DNA of 64,000 nucleotides, from positions 124,001 to 188,000 of the forward strand of contig NZ_REFZ01000003.1 in NCBI RefSeq assembly GCF_003841465.1, written 5' to 3'. The translations under genes and the position numbers were made by a program. This DNA is from Natrarchaeobius oligotrophus (GTDB taxonomy: Archaea > Halobacteriota > Halobacteria > Halobacteriales > Natrialbaceae). Positions 53,086 to 63,929 of this stretch are shown piece after piece; positions within the stretch are counted from its first letter, which is position 1, and every line of letters starts with the position of its first letter. A model generated the notes under the pieces. The model was not told the origin of the DNA. It saw nothing but the letters and a program-made list of their open reading frames with translations, and made no database searches.

Positions 53086-53514
53086 TTATCGCACCGGTTT
53101 CTCCGCGTTCCCGCGGACGAGTTCGAGCAGTGCGACGCCGTTTACCTTGTCGACTTTGTAGTTGACGCCCGAGAGGTCGCCCATCGCACGACCCTTCGCT
53201 CCGCCGATGCCGGCGATGGTGACCTCGTCGTGTTCGTCGATGAACGAAATCGCGCCGTCGCCGGGACAGAACGCCGTGACCTGCTTGCCGTTTTTGATCA
53301 GCTGCACCCGGACGCACTTTCGAATCGCCGAGTTGGGCTGTTTCGCTTCGATGCCCACCTTTTCGAGTACGATACCTCGAGCCTGCGGGGCACCCTCGAG
53401 GGGGTCGGATTTCTCGCGGAGGCCCCGTGCGCGGCGCGCGTAGTCGGAGTCGGACCACCGCTGGTTCTGGCGGTCCTTCTTGAGCTTGCGCGCGGCGTAC
53501 TTGCCGTTTGCCAT
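53086..53514 (-). CDS. rps12: 30S ribosomal protein S12
   Basis: 142 aa from the ATG at 53514, the usual archaeal S12 length. It forms part of the decoding centre. Signatures are [37 protein letters not shown] and [20 protein letters not shown]. It is coupled to rps7, and is separated from nusA upstream by an unusual 454 bp gap. Confidence 0.98.
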   Translation of the reverse strand: MANGKYAARKLKKDRQNQRWSDSDYARRARGLREKSDPLEGAPQARGIVLEKVGIEAKQPNSAIRKCVRVQLIKNGKQVTAFCPGDGAISFIDEHDEVTIAGIGGAKGRAMGDLSGVNYKVDKVNGVALLELVRGNAEKPVR

Positions 53515-53968
53515 GGAAGTCGGTATCCGACGGAGGCACTTAAACGGCCCGTTTTCGACTTCCTCGAGACGGCTCGAGAGCGATCTAACAGGGTGTAAAA
53601 AGAGATGTGAGCGCGTTTCGCTCCTCGAGAATCCGTGTCCGGCCGTGCCGGCCGGTCGGACGTGTTTCGACGGCACGCGTCGAGGTCGCCGATCGTGCTC
53701 GGTTTCGTCGAACGGCCACAGCCGTCCATCGGAAACGTACGGCGAAAGCACGACGCCGACGAACACGGCCGTGAGCAGAACCGTCGCGGCGCAGTTGGAA
53801 TCGAGAACGGAACCGATTCGCGTCCGTCAGGGGCGCGAGTATCACCAGAACCGGGGGAACGGAGACGAACAGCGCCCGGAGTCAGTTCGTTCGACTACCA
53901 TCAACCGAGTAACAAATCGCGCGCTCGAGCTGTGCGACGGACTCGCTAATTTGGCTGCCGGATGTACT
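53515..53968. other. 454-bp gap between nusA and rps12
   Basis: No intact gene. On the minus strand, pieces of two possible membrane helices appear in different frames: [17 protein letters not shown] near 53860-53810 and [20 protein letters not shown] near 53790-53730. They could be a decayed small membrane protein. The region also has to hold any separate rps12 promoter. Confidence 0.4.
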
Positions 53969-54412
53969 TTAGATGAGCTGTACGTCGTCGATGTCGAAGT
54001 GCCGGTCGGCGAGCGTCCGCGCGGAGTCGATCGTCCGACCGTTCGTCCCGATCGCGACGCCGCGGTCTTCGTTTGCGACCTCGACGTAGGCGACCGTGTC
54101 CTCGTTCTCGCTCAGGGTGACGTTGTAGACCGCCGCCGGCGCGAGCGCGTTCGCGACGAACTCCGCGGGATCGTCGGCGTTCTCGACGAGCCGAACGGGC
54201 GCGTCGACGCGTTCTTCGTACCGCTTGATCGTCCGTCCGCCGGGACCGATCGCCTCGCCCATCTGGCCGCTCGAGACCACGACGATCAGCCGCTCGTCGA
54301 CGTCCGCGTCGGAGGGCGGTTCCTCGTGCAGACAGTCGACGCCGTCCGCGCCGGTGACGTCCTCGAACAGCGCGAGGTAGCGGCGCGCGTCGTCGTCGAG
54401 GGAGAGTGCCAT
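53969..54412 (-). CDS. nusA: NusA-like transcription factor (KH domains)
   Basis: 147 aa with two KH RNA-binding domains: IVVVSSGQMGEAIGPGGRTI and VAYVEVANEDRGVAIGTNGR, each with the GxxG loop. Archaeal NusA lacks the polymerase-binding N-terminal domain of the bacterial protein. It follows rpoA2 by 3 bp, the conserved archaeal order. Confidence 0.95.
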   Translation of the reverse strand: MALSLDDDARRYLALFEDVTGADGVDCLHEEPPSDADVDERLIVVVSSGQMGEAIGPGGRTIKRYEERVDAPVRLVENADDPAEFVANALAPAAVYNVTLSENEDTVAYVEVANEDRGVAIGTNGRTIDSARTLADRHFDIDDVQLI

Positions 54413-54415
54413 CGA

Positions 54416-55609
54416 TCAGTCGGCCTGTCGTCCGCCGGTCGTCGATCCCATCCGGAGGTCGACGTCGCCGGTGCCGAGTTTGATCGGCTTGCCGACGATG
54501 ACGTTCTCGGTGACGCCGTTCAGGTCGTCGATCTCGCCGTGGATGGCGGCGTTGAGCAGGTGGTTGACCGTCACTTCGAACGCCGCGCGCGCGAGGACGG
54601 ACTCCTTCGAACCGGAGATGCCGTGACGACCGATGGACTCGATCTCGCCGTTGTTCGTCATGATGTCCGCGACCAGCATCAGGTGGCGGACGTTGACGTC
54701 GTCGAGACCCTGCTCGGCCAGCGTGTTGTTGGTCTCCTCGATGATCGCCTCGCGGGCCGCTTCGATGCCGAGGTTGCGGTGGATCTCGTGGATGTTGTTA
54801 CACGTCGTCCGCGAGGCGTCGACGCCTTCGATCTCTAAGACGTCGCCGAAGGCGGATCCTTCGGTGTAGAGGACGAACTCCTCTTCGCCGTGGTCCATCT
54901 CTTCGCGGCGGATGACGACGCGGGAGATCTCCTCGATCCCTTTGAACGTGATGTCGCGCAACTCCTCGACCAGCTGGAGCAGATCGCGGTAGGACGGTTC
55001 CTCCGGCCCGAACTGGATCTCGGTGCCGTTCTGGACCGTATCCACGCCGAGGCTATCCTCGATGATCTCCGCGACCTCCTCGGGCGTGATCATCCGTTCG
55101 TCCAGGGTATCCTGGTTGAGCGAGATCTGGACGCGCATGTCCGCGACGTTCGTCGAGACGTCCCCAAGCGCGAGGATTTTCGTCGCCTCGATGTTCCAGA
55201 CGACCTCGTGGGCCATCTCGCGTTCGGTGGCGTACTCGTCTTCCAGGTGGACCGTCATCATCGGCGTATCCGGCGTCTTCCGGGCGTCCACCAGCTCGAT
55301 GAGACGGGGAAGCCCCTGGGTAACGTCGATCTCCGCGACCCCGGCGTAGTGGAACGTGTTCATCGTCAGCTGCGTTCCCGGTTCGCCGATCGACTGCGCG
55401 GAGACGGTACCGACGGGATCGAGCGGATCGACGCGCGTGTCGAGATACCGGTTCTCGACCGCCTTCGCGAGCTCGTCGGCGTCCTGAACCGTGGCGTCGC
55501 CGCGTTCTTCGAGTACCTCGTACACCTCGTCTTTGAGTCGACGTGGGAGGTCGGTGTCCTCGACGACCGCGATCGCGTCGTCGTCGACGTCGTACTCGAC
55601 GCTAGTCAT
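54416..55609 (-). CDS. rpoA2: RNA polymerase subunit A''
   Basis: 397 aa, the C-terminal part of the largest subunit. It includes the trigger-loop and cleft-proximal helices ([40 protein letters not shown]) and the jaw, and closes with [13 protein letters not shown]. It joins with A' to complete the active centre. Its start overlaps the rpoA1 stop by 8 bases. Confidence 0.98.
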   Translation of the reverse strand: MTSVEYDVDDDAIAVVEDTDLPRRLKDEVYEVLEERGDATVQDADELAKAVENRYLDTRVDPLDPVGTVSAQSIGEPGTQLTMNTFHYAGVAEIDVTQGLPRLIELVDARKTPDTPMMTVHLEDEYATEREMAHEVVWNIEATKILALGDVSTNVADMRVQISLNQDTLDERMITPEEVAEIIEDSLGVDTVQNGTEIQFGPEEPSYRDLLQLVEELRDITFKGIEEISRVVIRREEMDHGEEEFVLYTEGSAFGDVLEIEGVDASRTTCNNIHEIHRNLGIEAAREAIIEETNNTLAEQGLDDVNVRHLMLVADIMTNNGEIESIGRHGISGSKESVLARAAFEVTVNHLLNAAIHGEIDDLNGVTENVIVGKPIKLGTGDVDLRMGSTTGGRQAD

Positions 55610-58526
55610 CGGAGCTCACCTCCGTGCCCTGGGCGAGTCGGTGATCCGCGTGCTCGGAGAGGTTCGTCGGCTGGCGTTTCCGGCCGAGGAATTCGCGACG
55701 CTCCGCTTCGGATTCGAACTCCGAATCGAGAACGCGGTCGGCGATCTGCGCGACGTCGATCGTGTTGTCGTCGCCCGAGGACACCTTGACCGGCGAGGTA
55801 CCGTCCTCGCCGAACTCGAACTGGACGATGGTGTCGCTAGTGTCGCGCACCGTACCGTCGTACTGCGTCTCGAGTTCGGACAGCGCGTTGATCAGCCGCC
55901 GCTGCAGGTAGCCGGATTTCGACGTTCGAACCGCGGTGTCGACCAGCCCCTCGCGGCCGCCCATCGCGTGGAAGAAGAACTCTCGCGGGGTGAGACCGCT
56001 GGTGTAGGAGTTCTCGACGAAGCCGTGGGCTTCCGCCGAGAGGTCGTTCGGTTCGTAGTGCGACAGCGTCCGATCCTCGTAGCCGCGGTTGATGCGTTCG
56101 CCCCGAACCGCCTGCTGGCCGACGCAGCCGGCCATCTGGGTCAGGTTCAGCATCGATCCACGGGCACCCGAGGAGGCCATGACCACGGCGGGGTTGTCCT
56201 CGGTGAAGTGCTCGTCGGCGATGTTACCGGCGTTGTCTCGCGCACGCGAGAGGGTCTGCATGATCTTCATCTCGAGCGTCTCGTCGATCGTCCGTCCCGG
56301 AAGCGACTCGAGCTCGCCGCGCTCGTAGGCCTCGATCAGCTCCTCGACGCGGTCGTTCGCGTCCTCGATCGTCTCGTCGATGCGGGCCTGGGCCTCTTCG
56401 GGGATCGTCTCGTCGTCGATTCCGATCGAGAACCCGAAGTGCATGATCGCACGCATCGCGAGCGTCGAGACCTCGTTGATGAAGATCCGGGCGCGGGTGT
56501 TGCCGTAGACCTTCGTGATCGTGTCGACGATCTCGCCGCCGAACTCGCCGACTTCGTCTTCGGCGATGGTCCCCTCGACGAGCTGGCCGTCTTCGATGAT
56601 CACGTCCTCGCCGATGGTGCCGGTGAACTCGAGGTTCAGATCGTCGGGCAGGAGTTCGGAGAAGACGTCGTGTCCGGTCCAGAACGGCTCGCCCTCGTCG
56701 TCGATACCGCTTGGCTCCGGCAGCTCGTCGATTCGGGTCGCCCGGAGCAGATCGAGCGCTTGCGTCTCGTTGAACCGCGGGTTGTCGTGGGTAAGCAGGT
56801 AGGTCCCGGAGATGTGGTCCTGGATCGCGCCGATGATGTTCTCGCCGAAACGCGGCGAGAGGATCTGTTCTTGGACGCGCATCAGGACGCGGGCCTCGGC
56901 GCGGGCCTCCTCGTTCTGGAGGGCGTGCATGTTCATCTCGTCGCCGTCGAAGTCGGCGTTGTAGGGCGGACAGACGACGGTGTTGAGCCGGAAGGTCTTG
57001 TACGGCATGACCACGACCTCGTGGGCCATGATCGACATCCGGTGTAGCGACGGCTGGCGGTTGAAGATGACGATGTCTCCGTCGACGAGGTGGCGGTTGA
57101 CCTCCCAGCCGGCCTCGACCTTTTCGGCGAGCTTCTCGCAGTTCTTTTCGGTCACCTTCAGTCGGCGGCCGTCCGGCCGGCGGACGTAGTTCGCGCCGGG
57201 GTGGCCCTCCGGTCCGTTCGAGACGTAGCGCCGAGCCTCCTCGACGTTGCGTCCGGTGACGTTCATCGTCTGGGTCATCTCCTTTGCGACGCGGTCCGGA
57301 ACGCCGACTTCGTTGAGCGAAAGCGTCGGGTCCGGCGAGATGACTGTCCGGGCGGAGAAGTTGACGCGCTTTCCGGACAGCGAACCGCGGAAGCGACCTT
57401 CTTTCCCCTTCAGGCGCTGGCTGAGGGTCTTGAGGGGGCGACCGGAGCGGTGTCGCGCCGGGGGCGTTCCCGAGATTTCGTTGTCCATGAACGTCGTCAC
57501 GTGGTACTGCAACAGCTCCCAGAGGTCCTCGATGATCAGCTGGGGTGCGCCCGCTTCGCGGTTCTCCATGAACCGCTGGTTGATCCGGATGATGTCGACC
57601 AGCTTGTGAGTGAGATCGTCCTCCGAACGCTGACCGTTGTCGAGCGTGATCGACGGCCGAGCCGTCACCGGCGGCACCGGCAACACGGTGAGGATCATCC
57701 ACTCCGGACGCGAGCGCTCGGGATCGATGCCGAGCACCTCGATGTCCTCGTCGGGGATCGCTTCGAACCAGTCCCGGATGTCCGAGGGCATCAGCTTGTT
57801 CGTGTCTTCCTCGGTGAGGTCGATGTCGAGGGCCTTCTCGATGGCCTTGCGCTGGTTCTCGCGCGGGCGGAACGACCCCGAAAGGATCTCGTTGATTCGC
57901 GAGAGATCGATCTCGGTCTCCTCGGCGAGTTCGTTCGGGCCCATGCGCTCTCCCTCCTCGTCGCCCTGCATCGCGGCTGCGATGCGCTGGGAGTACTCGC
58001 TGGTGAGCACCTGCTGAACCTCGTAGTACGTGGTGGGTTTCTCGTGGTCGATGTCGTACTGAATTTCGGCGCAGAACGGACAGCGATCCTTCTTTCTCGC
58101 CTGACGGATCGCGGCCTTCGTCACGTCGTTCAGATCGCGGCCGAGCTTTCGCGCCTCGTCGATCTGATCGCGGAACTCCTCGCGTTCGTCCTCGGTCAAC
58201 AGGAGCCGCGAACACTCCCGGCAGGTTCCGCGCAGGAGCCGCCGAATGAGCTTCGTAAAGCCGACGTGGATCACGGGTGCGGCGAGTTCGATGTGCCCGA
58301 AGTGGCCGTTACACGAGCCGGAGTGCTTTCCGCAGGTCTTGCACTCGAGGCCGGGATCGATGACCCCCAGTCGGGGATCCATCAACCCCATGTCGATCGG
58401 GAACCCGTCGTCGTCGTAGGTGTCCGCGGTGATGATTTTCGTCGCGCTCATCTCCCGATACTCCTCGGGCTCCATGAGCCCGAAGTTGATCGATCCGATG
58501 TCCTTTGGTGTGCTGTTTCGCATCAT
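55602..58526 (-). CDS. rpoA1: RNA polymerase subunit A'
   Basis: 974 aa, the N-terminal part of the largest subunit. The catalytic magnesium site [12 protein letters not shown] is present, as are the zinc-binding [20 protein letters not shown] at the N-terminus and [19 protein letters not shown]. No intein or internal deletion was noticed. Two ATGs, at 58526 and 58523, can serve as start. It begins 13 bp after the rpoB1 stop. Confidence 0.98.
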   Translation of the reverse strand: MMRNSTPKDIGSINFGLMEPEEYREMSATKIITADTYDDDGFPIDMGLMDPRLGVIDPGLECKTCGKHSGSCNGHFGHIELAAPVIHVGFTKLIRRLLRGTCRECSRLLLTEDEREEFRDQIDEARKLGRDLNDVTKAAIRQARKKDRCPFCAEIQYDIDHEKPTTYYEVQQVLTSEYSQRIAAAMQGDEEGERMGPNELAEETEIDLSRINEILSGSFRPRENQRKAIEKALDIDLTEEDTNKLMPSDIRDWFEAIPDEDIEVLGIDPERSRPEWMILTVLPVPPVTARPSITLDNGQRSEDDLTHKLVDIIRINQRFMENREAGAPQLIIEDLWELLQYHVTTFMDNEISGTPPARHRSGRPLKTLSQRLKGKEGRFRGSLSGKRVNFSARTVISPDPTLSLNEVGVPDRVAKEMTQTMNVTGRNVEEARRYVSNGPEGHPGANYVRRPDGRRLKVTEKNCEKLAEKVEAGWEVNRHLVDGDIVIFNRQPSLHRMSIMAHEVVVMPYKTFRLNTVVCPPYNADFDGDEMNMHALQNEEARAEARVLMRVQEQILSPRFGENIIGAIQDHISGTYLLTHDNPRFNETQALDLLRATRIDELPEPSGIDDEGEPFWTGHDVFSELLPDDLNLEFTGTIGEDVIIEDGQLVEGTIAEDEVGEFGGEIVDTITKVYGNTRARIFINEVSTLAMRAIMHFGFSIGIDDETIPEEAQARIDETIEDANDRVEELIEAYERGELESLPGRTIDETLEMKIMQTLSRARDNAGNIADEHFTEDNPAVVMASSGARGSMLNLTQMAGCVGQQAVRGERINRGYEDRTLSHYEPNDLSAEAHGFVENSYTSGLTPREFFFHAMGGREGLVDTAVRTSKSGYLQRRLINALSELETQYDGTVRDTSDTIVQFEFGEDGTSPVKVSSGDDNTIDVAQIADRVLDSEFESEAERREFLGRKRQPTNLSEHADHRLAQGTEVSSDD

Positions 58527-58539
58527 GTCGTGGTCGTGT

Positions 58540-60369
58540 TCAGACGGCGTCCTCGAGTTCCAGTCGCGGCGCGATACCCAGCGCTTTCATCTCGTCTAAC
58601 AGGAGCTTGAACGCGTAGCTCATCTCGATCTCGTGGATGTCCGTTTCCTCGTCGCAGTTGGGACAGTAGACCCGGCGCTGTTCGACGTTCTCGACCGCGC
58701 TCATGCCGCAGTTTCCACAGATGTGGATGAACTCGCGGTCGGATTCGTCGAGCAGTCGTTCTTTCAGCGTCATCGCCGCGCCGTGGCCGATGAACACGTC
58801 CCGTTCCATCTCCCCGATTCGCAGTCCGCCCTCGCGGGCGCGTCCCTCCGTGGGCTGGCGAGTCAACACCTGCACCGGCCCGCGCGAGCGAGCGTGCAGC
58901 TTGTTCGAGACCATGTGGTAGAGTTTCTGGTAGAAGATGATCCCGACGAAGATCTCGGCCTCGATCTTCTCGCCGGTGACCCCGGAGTACATGGTCTCCT
59001 TGCCGGCGGAATCGAACCCGTTCTCCTCGAGTCCTTTCCGGAGTTCGTCCTCGTCCTCGCCCAAAAACGGCGTCCCGTCGACTCGACGGCCCTCCATCGC
59101 CCCGAGTTTCCCGCCGATCATCTCGAGGATGTGTCCGACGGTCATCCGCGACGGCAGCGCGTGGGGGTTGAGCACGAGGTCGGGGACGACGCCTTCCTCG
59201 GTGAACGGCATGTCCTCCTGCGGTGCGAGGTGGCCGACGACGCCCTTCTGTCCGTGTCGCGAGGCGAACTTGTCCCCCAGTTCGGGGATCCGCTCGTCTC
59301 GAACCGAGACCTTCGAGAGCTTCGAGCCGTCCTCGCCTTCCATCAGCGTGACCGTGTCGACGACGCCGGACTCGCCGCTTCGCATCGTCACGGACGTCTC
59401 CCGGCGCTTCTGGGGCGAGAGGCCGCCCATGTCGTCGGGCTCTTCCAGGAACCGCGGCGGACTCGTCTTGCCCAGCAGAACGGAGTTCTCGTCGACCGGC
59501 GTCTCGGGATTGACGAGACCGTCCTCGTCGAGGTGGTTGTACGCCTCTTCCCCGCGAGCGCCGCGAACGTCCTGGCTGGGGATCTCGAAGCGGTCCTCCT
59601 GGCCGCCCGGATACCGACGTTCCTCGCCCTCGTAGGTCCGGAAGAAGTGCGACCGCGCGAGCGCCCGTTCGACCGACGCCTTGTTCATGACCAGCGCGTC
59701 CTCGATGTTGAACCCCTCGTAGCTCATCACGGCGACGACGAAGTTCTGTGCGGCGGGTCGGTCGTCGAAGCCGATCTGCTCGGTCGTTTGCGTTTTGACC
59801 ATCGAGAGCTGCGGGTAATGCAGCAGGTGCTGGCGGGTGTCCGGTCGGATGCGGTAGTTGGCGCTCGGAAGTCCGAGCGACTGCTTGATCATTCCCGCCC
59901 CCATCGTGATGCGCGGACTCGCGTTGTGTTCGGGGTACGGAATCATTCCCGCACCGATCCCGAAGATGAGCTGGGGATCGATCTCGAGGTGGGTGTGTTT
60001 CTCGTCGAGATCGTCCTCGTCGACGGCGACGTAGATGTCCTCTTCTTCTTCGGCGTCGATGAACTCGATGTAGCCGTGGTTGACAAGATCCTCGAACTCG
60101 AGTTCGCCCTCGCGGAGCGCTTCGATCTCGGTTTCGGAGATGCGCGGCTCACCGTCCTCGACGACGAGCAAGGGTCGTCGTGCGCGGCCGGCGTCGGCGT
60201 TGACGATCACCTCCCGCGTCCGATCTTTCACCGAGACGTTGACCATCTCGGAGATGTCACCGATGCGTCGCGCTTCGCGGATCTGTTCTGCGAGTTCGTG
60301 CGGATCGGGATGGGTCCCCACCAGCGACCCGTTGACGTAGACTTTGGCTTCTCGTTGTTGGCTGCTCAT
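58540..60369 (-). CDS. rpoB1: RNA polymerase subunit B'
   Basis: 609 aa, the C-terminal part of the second-largest subunit. Recognised segments are [40 protein letters not shown] and [21 protein letters not shown] zinc site with [11 protein letters not shown] and CPNCDEE is near the end. The B subunit is split in two genes in halophiles and methanogens. It starts 6 bp after rpoB2. Confidence 0.98.
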   Translation of the reverse strand: MSSQQREAKVYVNGSLVGTHPDPHELAEQIREARRIGDISEMVNVSVKDRTREVIVNADAGRARRPLLVVEDGEPRISETEIEALREGELEFEDLVNHGYIEFIDAEEEEDIYVAVDEDDLDEKHTHLEIDPQLIFGIGAGMIPYPEHNASPRITMGAGMIKQSLGLPSANYRIRPDTRQHLLHYPQLSMVKTQTTEQIGFDDRPAAQNFVVAVMSYEGFNIEDALVMNKASVERALARSHFFRTYEGEERRYPGGQEDRFEIPSQDVRGARGEEAYNHLDEDGLVNPETPVDENSVLLGKTSPPRFLEEPDDMGGLSPQKRRETSVTMRSGESGVVDTVTLMEGEDGSKLSKVSVRDERIPELGDKFASRHGQKGVVGHLAPQEDMPFTEEGVVPDLVLNPHALPSRMTVGHILEMIGGKLGAMEGRRVDGTPFLGEDEDELRKGLEENGFDSAGKETMYSGVTGEKIEAEIFVGIIFYQKLYHMVSNKLHARSRGPVQVLTRQPTEGRAREGGLRIGEMERDVFIGHGAAMTLKERLLDESDREFIHICGNCGMSAVENVEQRRVYCPNCDEETDIHEIEMSYAFKLLLDEMKALGIAPRLELEDAV

Positions 60370-60375
60370 GATTGA

Positions 60376-61953
60376 TTAGTCGTCCGCCGGAGTCGATCGT
60401 TCGATACCTTCGATGCCCGGAATGCCCTGGACGCCCATCGACGCCAGTTCGCGTTTGAGCTGTTGTTCGTCCTCGACGTTCTGTGAGAGCTCCATCGCCT
60501 GCGCGAAGTTTTTGACCAGTCCACAGTTCGGCCCTTCGGGCGTCTCCGACGGGCAGATGCGTCCCCACTGGGTCGCGTGCAAGTCCCGCGCCTCGAAGTG
60601 GGGCTGCGAGCGAGAGAGCGGGCTGCGCAGCCGCCGAAGGTGTGAGAGAACGCCCATGAAATCCGTGCGGTCGACCAGCTGGGAGACGCCGGAGCGGCCG
60701 CCGACCCAGTTGCCCGTCGCGATCGGGTGCTCGAGGCGTTCGGTCAACACGTCCGACCGAACGACCGTCGACACCGACAGGTTCCGGTTTCGCATGTTCG
60801 CACGCTCGAGCTGGTACTTCACGTCGCGTGCGAGCTTGTTCAGCGCCGTCCGGAAGAGATCTTTCATCAGGTCGCCGCTGACCTTCAGGCGCTTGTTGGC
60901 GTAGTGGTCCTTGTCGTCGGCCTCGCGCCGGCCGAGCGCGAGTTCGAAACACGCCTCCGCCATCCGACAGAGGTAGTGAGCCTTGTTGATCCGAACGTCC
61001 TCCTCGTCGACGCCATCCTCGTGGAGGTGTGGCAGGAGGTACCGATCGATGACGTAGTTGGCGCGTTTGAGCTGGTAGTTCTTGCCCTGGCCGGAGGCGA
61101 CGCGCTTGCCCAGGGTCTCGATGGCCTCCTCTTCGGACTGGACTTCGGCTTCCTCGAGGTTCTCGAGCATGTACTTGACGACCTCGGGATCGTTCGAGAC
61201 CTTGTGAACGATCTCCTCGTCGGACTCGAGCCCGAGCGCCCGCACGAGGGTGACGAAGTTGATCGATCCCGAAACGGAGGGGAACGACACCTCGAGCAGG
61301 CCGTCGCGCGTCCGTTCACAGAGGACGAGCGCGCGGTAGCCCCGACGCTGGGAGAAGGTCTTGGCGACCTGGATCTCGTCGCCGTACTTGGTGTCGTACT
61401 CCGCCAGGATCTTGTTCGGTGCCAGGTCCTCGCTGGTCATCAGTACGCGCTCGGAACCGTTGACAATGAAATAGCCGCCGGGATCGGCGGGGTCCTCGCC
61501 GATCTCGATCAGTTCCTCGTCGGAGAAGCCGGCGATGTTACACTTCTCGGAGCCGACCATGATCGGCATCCGTCCGATCTTGGTCTCGGTGGAGTCGACG
61601 ACGCGCTGGTCGCCCTCCTCGCCGATGACGATCGACATCTCCATGAAGACGGGCGCGGAGTAGGTGATGTTTCGCAGCCGCGCCTCCTGGGGATACAGCA
61701 GCTCCTCGGAGCCGTCGGCTTCACGGACGCGCGGGGTGACGACGCGAACGTCGCCCAGCTCGACGTGGACCGGCTCTTCGCCTTCCTTGTCGCCGATGTC
61801 CGTGTCGATGGTCGCCTTCTCGTCGACGACCTCCTGCATTCCGCGGCCGAGAAACGCGTTGAACGAGCGGTAGTGGTGTTCTGCGAGCCGTTCCCTCGAA
61901 AAGTATTCGCGCGAGATGTCCCGTCGTTTGTCTCGGTCGAGTTCCATTGCCAT
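60376..61953 (-). CDS. rpoB2: RNA polymerase subunit B''
   Basis: 525 aa, the N-terminal part of the second-largest subunit, with the protrusion, lobe and fork (FIVNGSERVLMTSEDLAPNK, LRRLRSPLSRSQPHFEARDL, GRICPSETPEGPNCGLVKNF). The ATG at 61953 follows the rpoH stop with no gap; another ATG lies at 61947. The C-terminus GIPGIEGIERSTPADD is usual for the family. Confidence 0.98.
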   Translation of the reverse strand: MAMELDRDKRRDISREYFSRERLAEHHYRSFNAFLGRGMQEVVDEKATIDTDIGDKEGEEPVHVELGDVRVVTPRVREADGSEELLYPQEARLRNITYSAPVFMEMSIVIGEEGDQRVVDSTETKIGRMPIMVGSEKCNIAGFSDEELIEIGEDPADPGGYFIVNGSERVLMTSEDLAPNKILAEYDTKYGDEIQVAKTFSQRRGYRALVLCERTRDGLLEVSFPSVSGSINFVTLVRALGLESDEEIVHKVSNDPEVVKYMLENLEEAEVQSEEEAIETLGKRVASGQGKNYQLKRANYVIDRYLLPHLHEDGVDEEDVRINKAHYLCRMAEACFELALGRREADDKDHYANKRLKVSGDLMKDLFRTALNKLARDVKYQLERANMRNRNLSVSTVVRSDVLTERLEHPIATGNWVGGRSGVSQLVDRTDFMGVLSHLRRLRSPLSRSQPHFEARDLHATQWGRICPSETPEGPNCGLVKNFAQAMELSQNVEDEQQLKRELASMGVQGIPGIEGIERSTPADD

Positions 61954-62181
61954 TTATTCCACCACGAGTCGGTATACGACTGCCTGATCGGTCGTCCGCG
62001 AGTTTCGAACGATCTTGATGACGTCGCCGACCTCCGCCTCGTCGGGTAAGGCGGGATCGCTTCGTTTGATTTTCGGGAGGTCTGTACGGTCGATGTTGTA
62101 CTCCGTGAGGACGTCCTCGAGGACGTCCTCCTCGAGTACGGTGTGCTCCGGAACGAGTTCGTGTTGGCTTACGTCTACCAT
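61954..62181 (-). CDS. rpoH: RNA polymerase subunit H
   Basis: 75 aa, the archaeal homologue of the C-terminal domain of eukaryotic Rpb5. [19 protein letters not shown] and [20 protein letters not shown] are the signature segments. It is the first gene of the leftward rpo operon, and its stop abuts the rpoB2 ATG. Confidence 0.97.
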   Translation of the reverse strand: MVDVSQHELVPEHTVLEEDVLEDVLTEYNIDRTDLPKIKRSDPALPDEAEVGDVIKIVRNSRTTDQAVVYRLVVE

Positions 62182-62268
62182 GTGTTGGTGTTGGTGTCGG
62201 TCTGCGTGTGGGCTACCGGGAGAGAAGTGGCTGTCACGAGATACTACAGTTAGATAGCGGGGGCACCC

Positions 62269-62370
62269 ATTTAACGGTTACTAACTCGATCCAGACGCAA
62301 CGCTAACCGACCGGGCAACCCGGACCGGAGGTGCCGATCACACCTGTCACTACCCGACTAACCGTTAAAT
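62269..62370. promoter_or_regulatory. Inverted AT-rich pair between rpoH and tRNA-Asp
   Basis: ATTTAACGGTTA (62269-62280) and its exact complement TAACCGTTAAAT (62359-62370) face outward. Each reads TAACCGTTAAAT in the direction of the gene on its side. The left one is placed 90-100 bp before rpoH and may be its TATA region. The right one may start a transcript toward tRNA-Asp. The remainder of 62182-62497 has no gene. Confidence 0.55.
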
Positions 62371-62465
62371 TCCTTGTGGGTCGTGCGAAATTGTAGCACG
62401 AATCCCGTTCGAGCGAGCCGTCGTGGATGGGTCTCGCCTACCACACGCCTCCCGATTGGAAAGCC

Positions 62466-62471
62466 TTAATA
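62466..62471 (+). promoter_or_regulatory. TATA box of tRNA-Asp
   Basis: CTTAATAC, about 28 bp before the first base of the tRNA, the expected spacing for an archaeal TATA box. Confidence 0.55.
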
Positions 62472-62497
62472 CTGCGACCGGGCAACCCTGAGTCACA

Positions 62498-62570
62498 GCC
62501 CGGATGGTGTAGTGGCCCATCATACAACCCTGTCACGGTTGTGACGCGGGTTCAAATCCCGCTCCGGGCG
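62498..62570 (+). tRNA. tRNA-Asp (GUC)
   Basis: 73 bases, no intron. The acceptor GCCCGGA pairs with TCCGGGC, followed by G73. The anticodon stem CAACC/GGTTG holds the loop CTGTCAC, giving anticodon GUC. The T arm is GCGGG-TTCAAAT-CCCGC. No CCA is encoded. Its 3' end is copied three more times downstream. Confidence 0.95.
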
Positions 62571-63050
62571 TGTTTTTCCGCGAACCAATTCGACGAGCAC
62601 CGCGTCGCGTGTGCTCGTCACACGTGAGCGGAAAACACCCAACAAGGGATTTGAAGGACGGAACGAGCGAGCCGTGCGAGCGAGTTCAGGTGGTTCAAAT
62701 CCCGCTCCGGGCGTCTTCTGCTGCCGTCGACTCGAGAGCGAGGAGTATAGCGACGAGCGAGCGACGACGGCAGCGAAGCACAAACAGCGGGATTTGAATC
62801 AGAGAGCAGCTTTGCTGCGACCGTGGTTCAAATCCCGCTCCGGGCGTCTTCTGCTTCCGTCAACTCGAGAGCGAGAAGTACAGCGACGAGCGAACGACGA
62901 CGGCAGCGAAGCACAAACAGCGGGATTTGAATCAGCGAGTGAAGCGAGCGTCGTGAGCGAAACGACCGTGGTTCAAATCCCGCTCCGGGCGTCTTCTGCT
63001 GCCTCACCTCGAGAGCGAGGAGGACAGCAACGGCCGAACTCACGATCGAG
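62571..63050 (+). repeat. Tandem array carrying three copies of the tRNA-Asp 3' end
   Basis: Copies of the last 22 bases of tRNA-Asp lie at 62692-62713, 62825-62846 and 62970-62991, spaced 133-145 bp. Each unit runs from one tRNA end to the next and has two stems. The outer one is GTTTTTCCGC/GCGGAAAAC-like in unit 1 and GCTGCCGTCG/CGACGGCAGC in unit 2. The inner one is GGGATTTGAA pairing with the TTCAAATCCC of the tRNA copy. A fourth, broken unit begins at 62992. No convincing protein gene is present. The units may be structured RNAs or tandem integrations of a tiny tRNA-targeting element. Confidence 0.75.
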
Positions 63051-63052
63051 AA

Positions 63053-63844
63053 TTACGACTCCTCGAGTCGCTCGTACAGCGCGGGGAGGACGTCAGTTAC
63101 GTCGCGTCGAAAGACGACGTCGGCGAGTTCGTCGAAGGGCGTCTCCTCGAGCGTGACGACGGCGACGGTCGCCCCGGACCCGGTGGCGATTCGCGGGAGC
63201 GACGCGGCGGGTTCGACGACGAGCGAGGAGCCGATCGCGAGGAAGACATCGGATTCGCGTGCGAGCGAGCGGGCGCGCTGGATGGCTGCGCCGGGAAGCT
63301 GTTCGCCGAAGAGGACGACGTCCGGCTTGAAGAGACCGCCGCAGTCACACCGCGGCGGCAGTTCGCCGGCGGCGGCGCGTTCGAAGATCGGATCCGCTTC
63401 GGCCCGTTGGCCGCAGTCGACACACCGGACCCGGCGAGCGTTGCCGTGGAGTTCGAGAATCGAGGGACCGTCGAGTGGAGTCTGCAATCGGTCGCCGTCG
63501 GAAATCGCCTCGGCTGCGTCGTCGTGCAGTCCGTCGGTGTTTTGCGTGACGATCGTCTCGAGGCGGCCGGACTGTTGGAGTGCGGCGAGCGCCTCGTGGG
63601 CGACGTTGGGCTCGTGGTCGTCGCCGAACAGCTCGCGCTGGAGATCGATCCGAGCCGCCCAGAAGCCCGCCGGATCGCGCTGGAACCGGCCGTGGGTGAA
63701 CTGTCCCTCGTCGAAGCGGTCCCAGACGCCGCCGTCGCCTCGAAAGGTCGGAACGCCCGAGGGTGCGGAGATGCCGGCCCCGGTGAGCGCCACGGCCGTC
63801 TCGGCGGTGCGGAGGTCCGCCGCGAGTCGCTCGAGGTCGTCCAT
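63053..63844 (-). CDS. SIR2-family NAD-dependent protein deacylase
   Basis: 263 aa, class III sirtuin core. GAGIS at 22-26 and TQNTDGLH near 100 bind NAD, and His133 in LELHGNARRV is the catalytic base. The zinc ribbon uses C141/C144 (CVDCG) and C166/C168 (CDCGG), the second pair with one residue between the cysteines in place of two. It probably deacetylates proteins such as Alba-like or metabolic targets; substrates cannot be told from the sequence. It is convergent with the tRNA-Asp array. Confidence 0.93.
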   Translation of the reverse strand: MDDLERLAADLRTAETAVALTGAGISAPSGVPTFRGDGGVWDRFDEGQFTHGRFQRDPAGFWAARIDLQRELFGDDHEPNVAHEALAALQQSGRLETIVTQNTDGLHDDAAEAISDGDRLQTPLDGPSILELHGNARRVRCVDCGQRAEADPIFERAAAGELPPRCDCGGLFKPDVVLFGEQLPGAAIQRARSLARESDVFLAIGSSLVVEPAASLPRIATGSGATVAVVTLEETPFDELADVVFRRDVTDVLPALYERLEES

Positions 63845-63929
63845 ATCGGGATCTCGAGACCGACGGGCAAAAGTCCGGAGGTCCGACAGCCGATCCCCGG
63901 TGGAACTCGGAACGGGCGTCGCGGGCGGA

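Noticed and set aside
54416-61953. Inteins in RNA polymerase subunits
   Set aside because: All four large subunits have normal lengths and uninterrupted signature motifs.
62692-62991. Additional tRNA genes
   Set aside because: Only the T-arm and acceptor 3' strand are copied; there is no D arm or anticodon arm.
63053-63844. SIR2 as a defence NADase
   Set aside because: It has the full deacylase core with catalytic His and a zinc ribbon and stands alone in core genome; defence SIR2 proteins are usually divergent and fused or paired.
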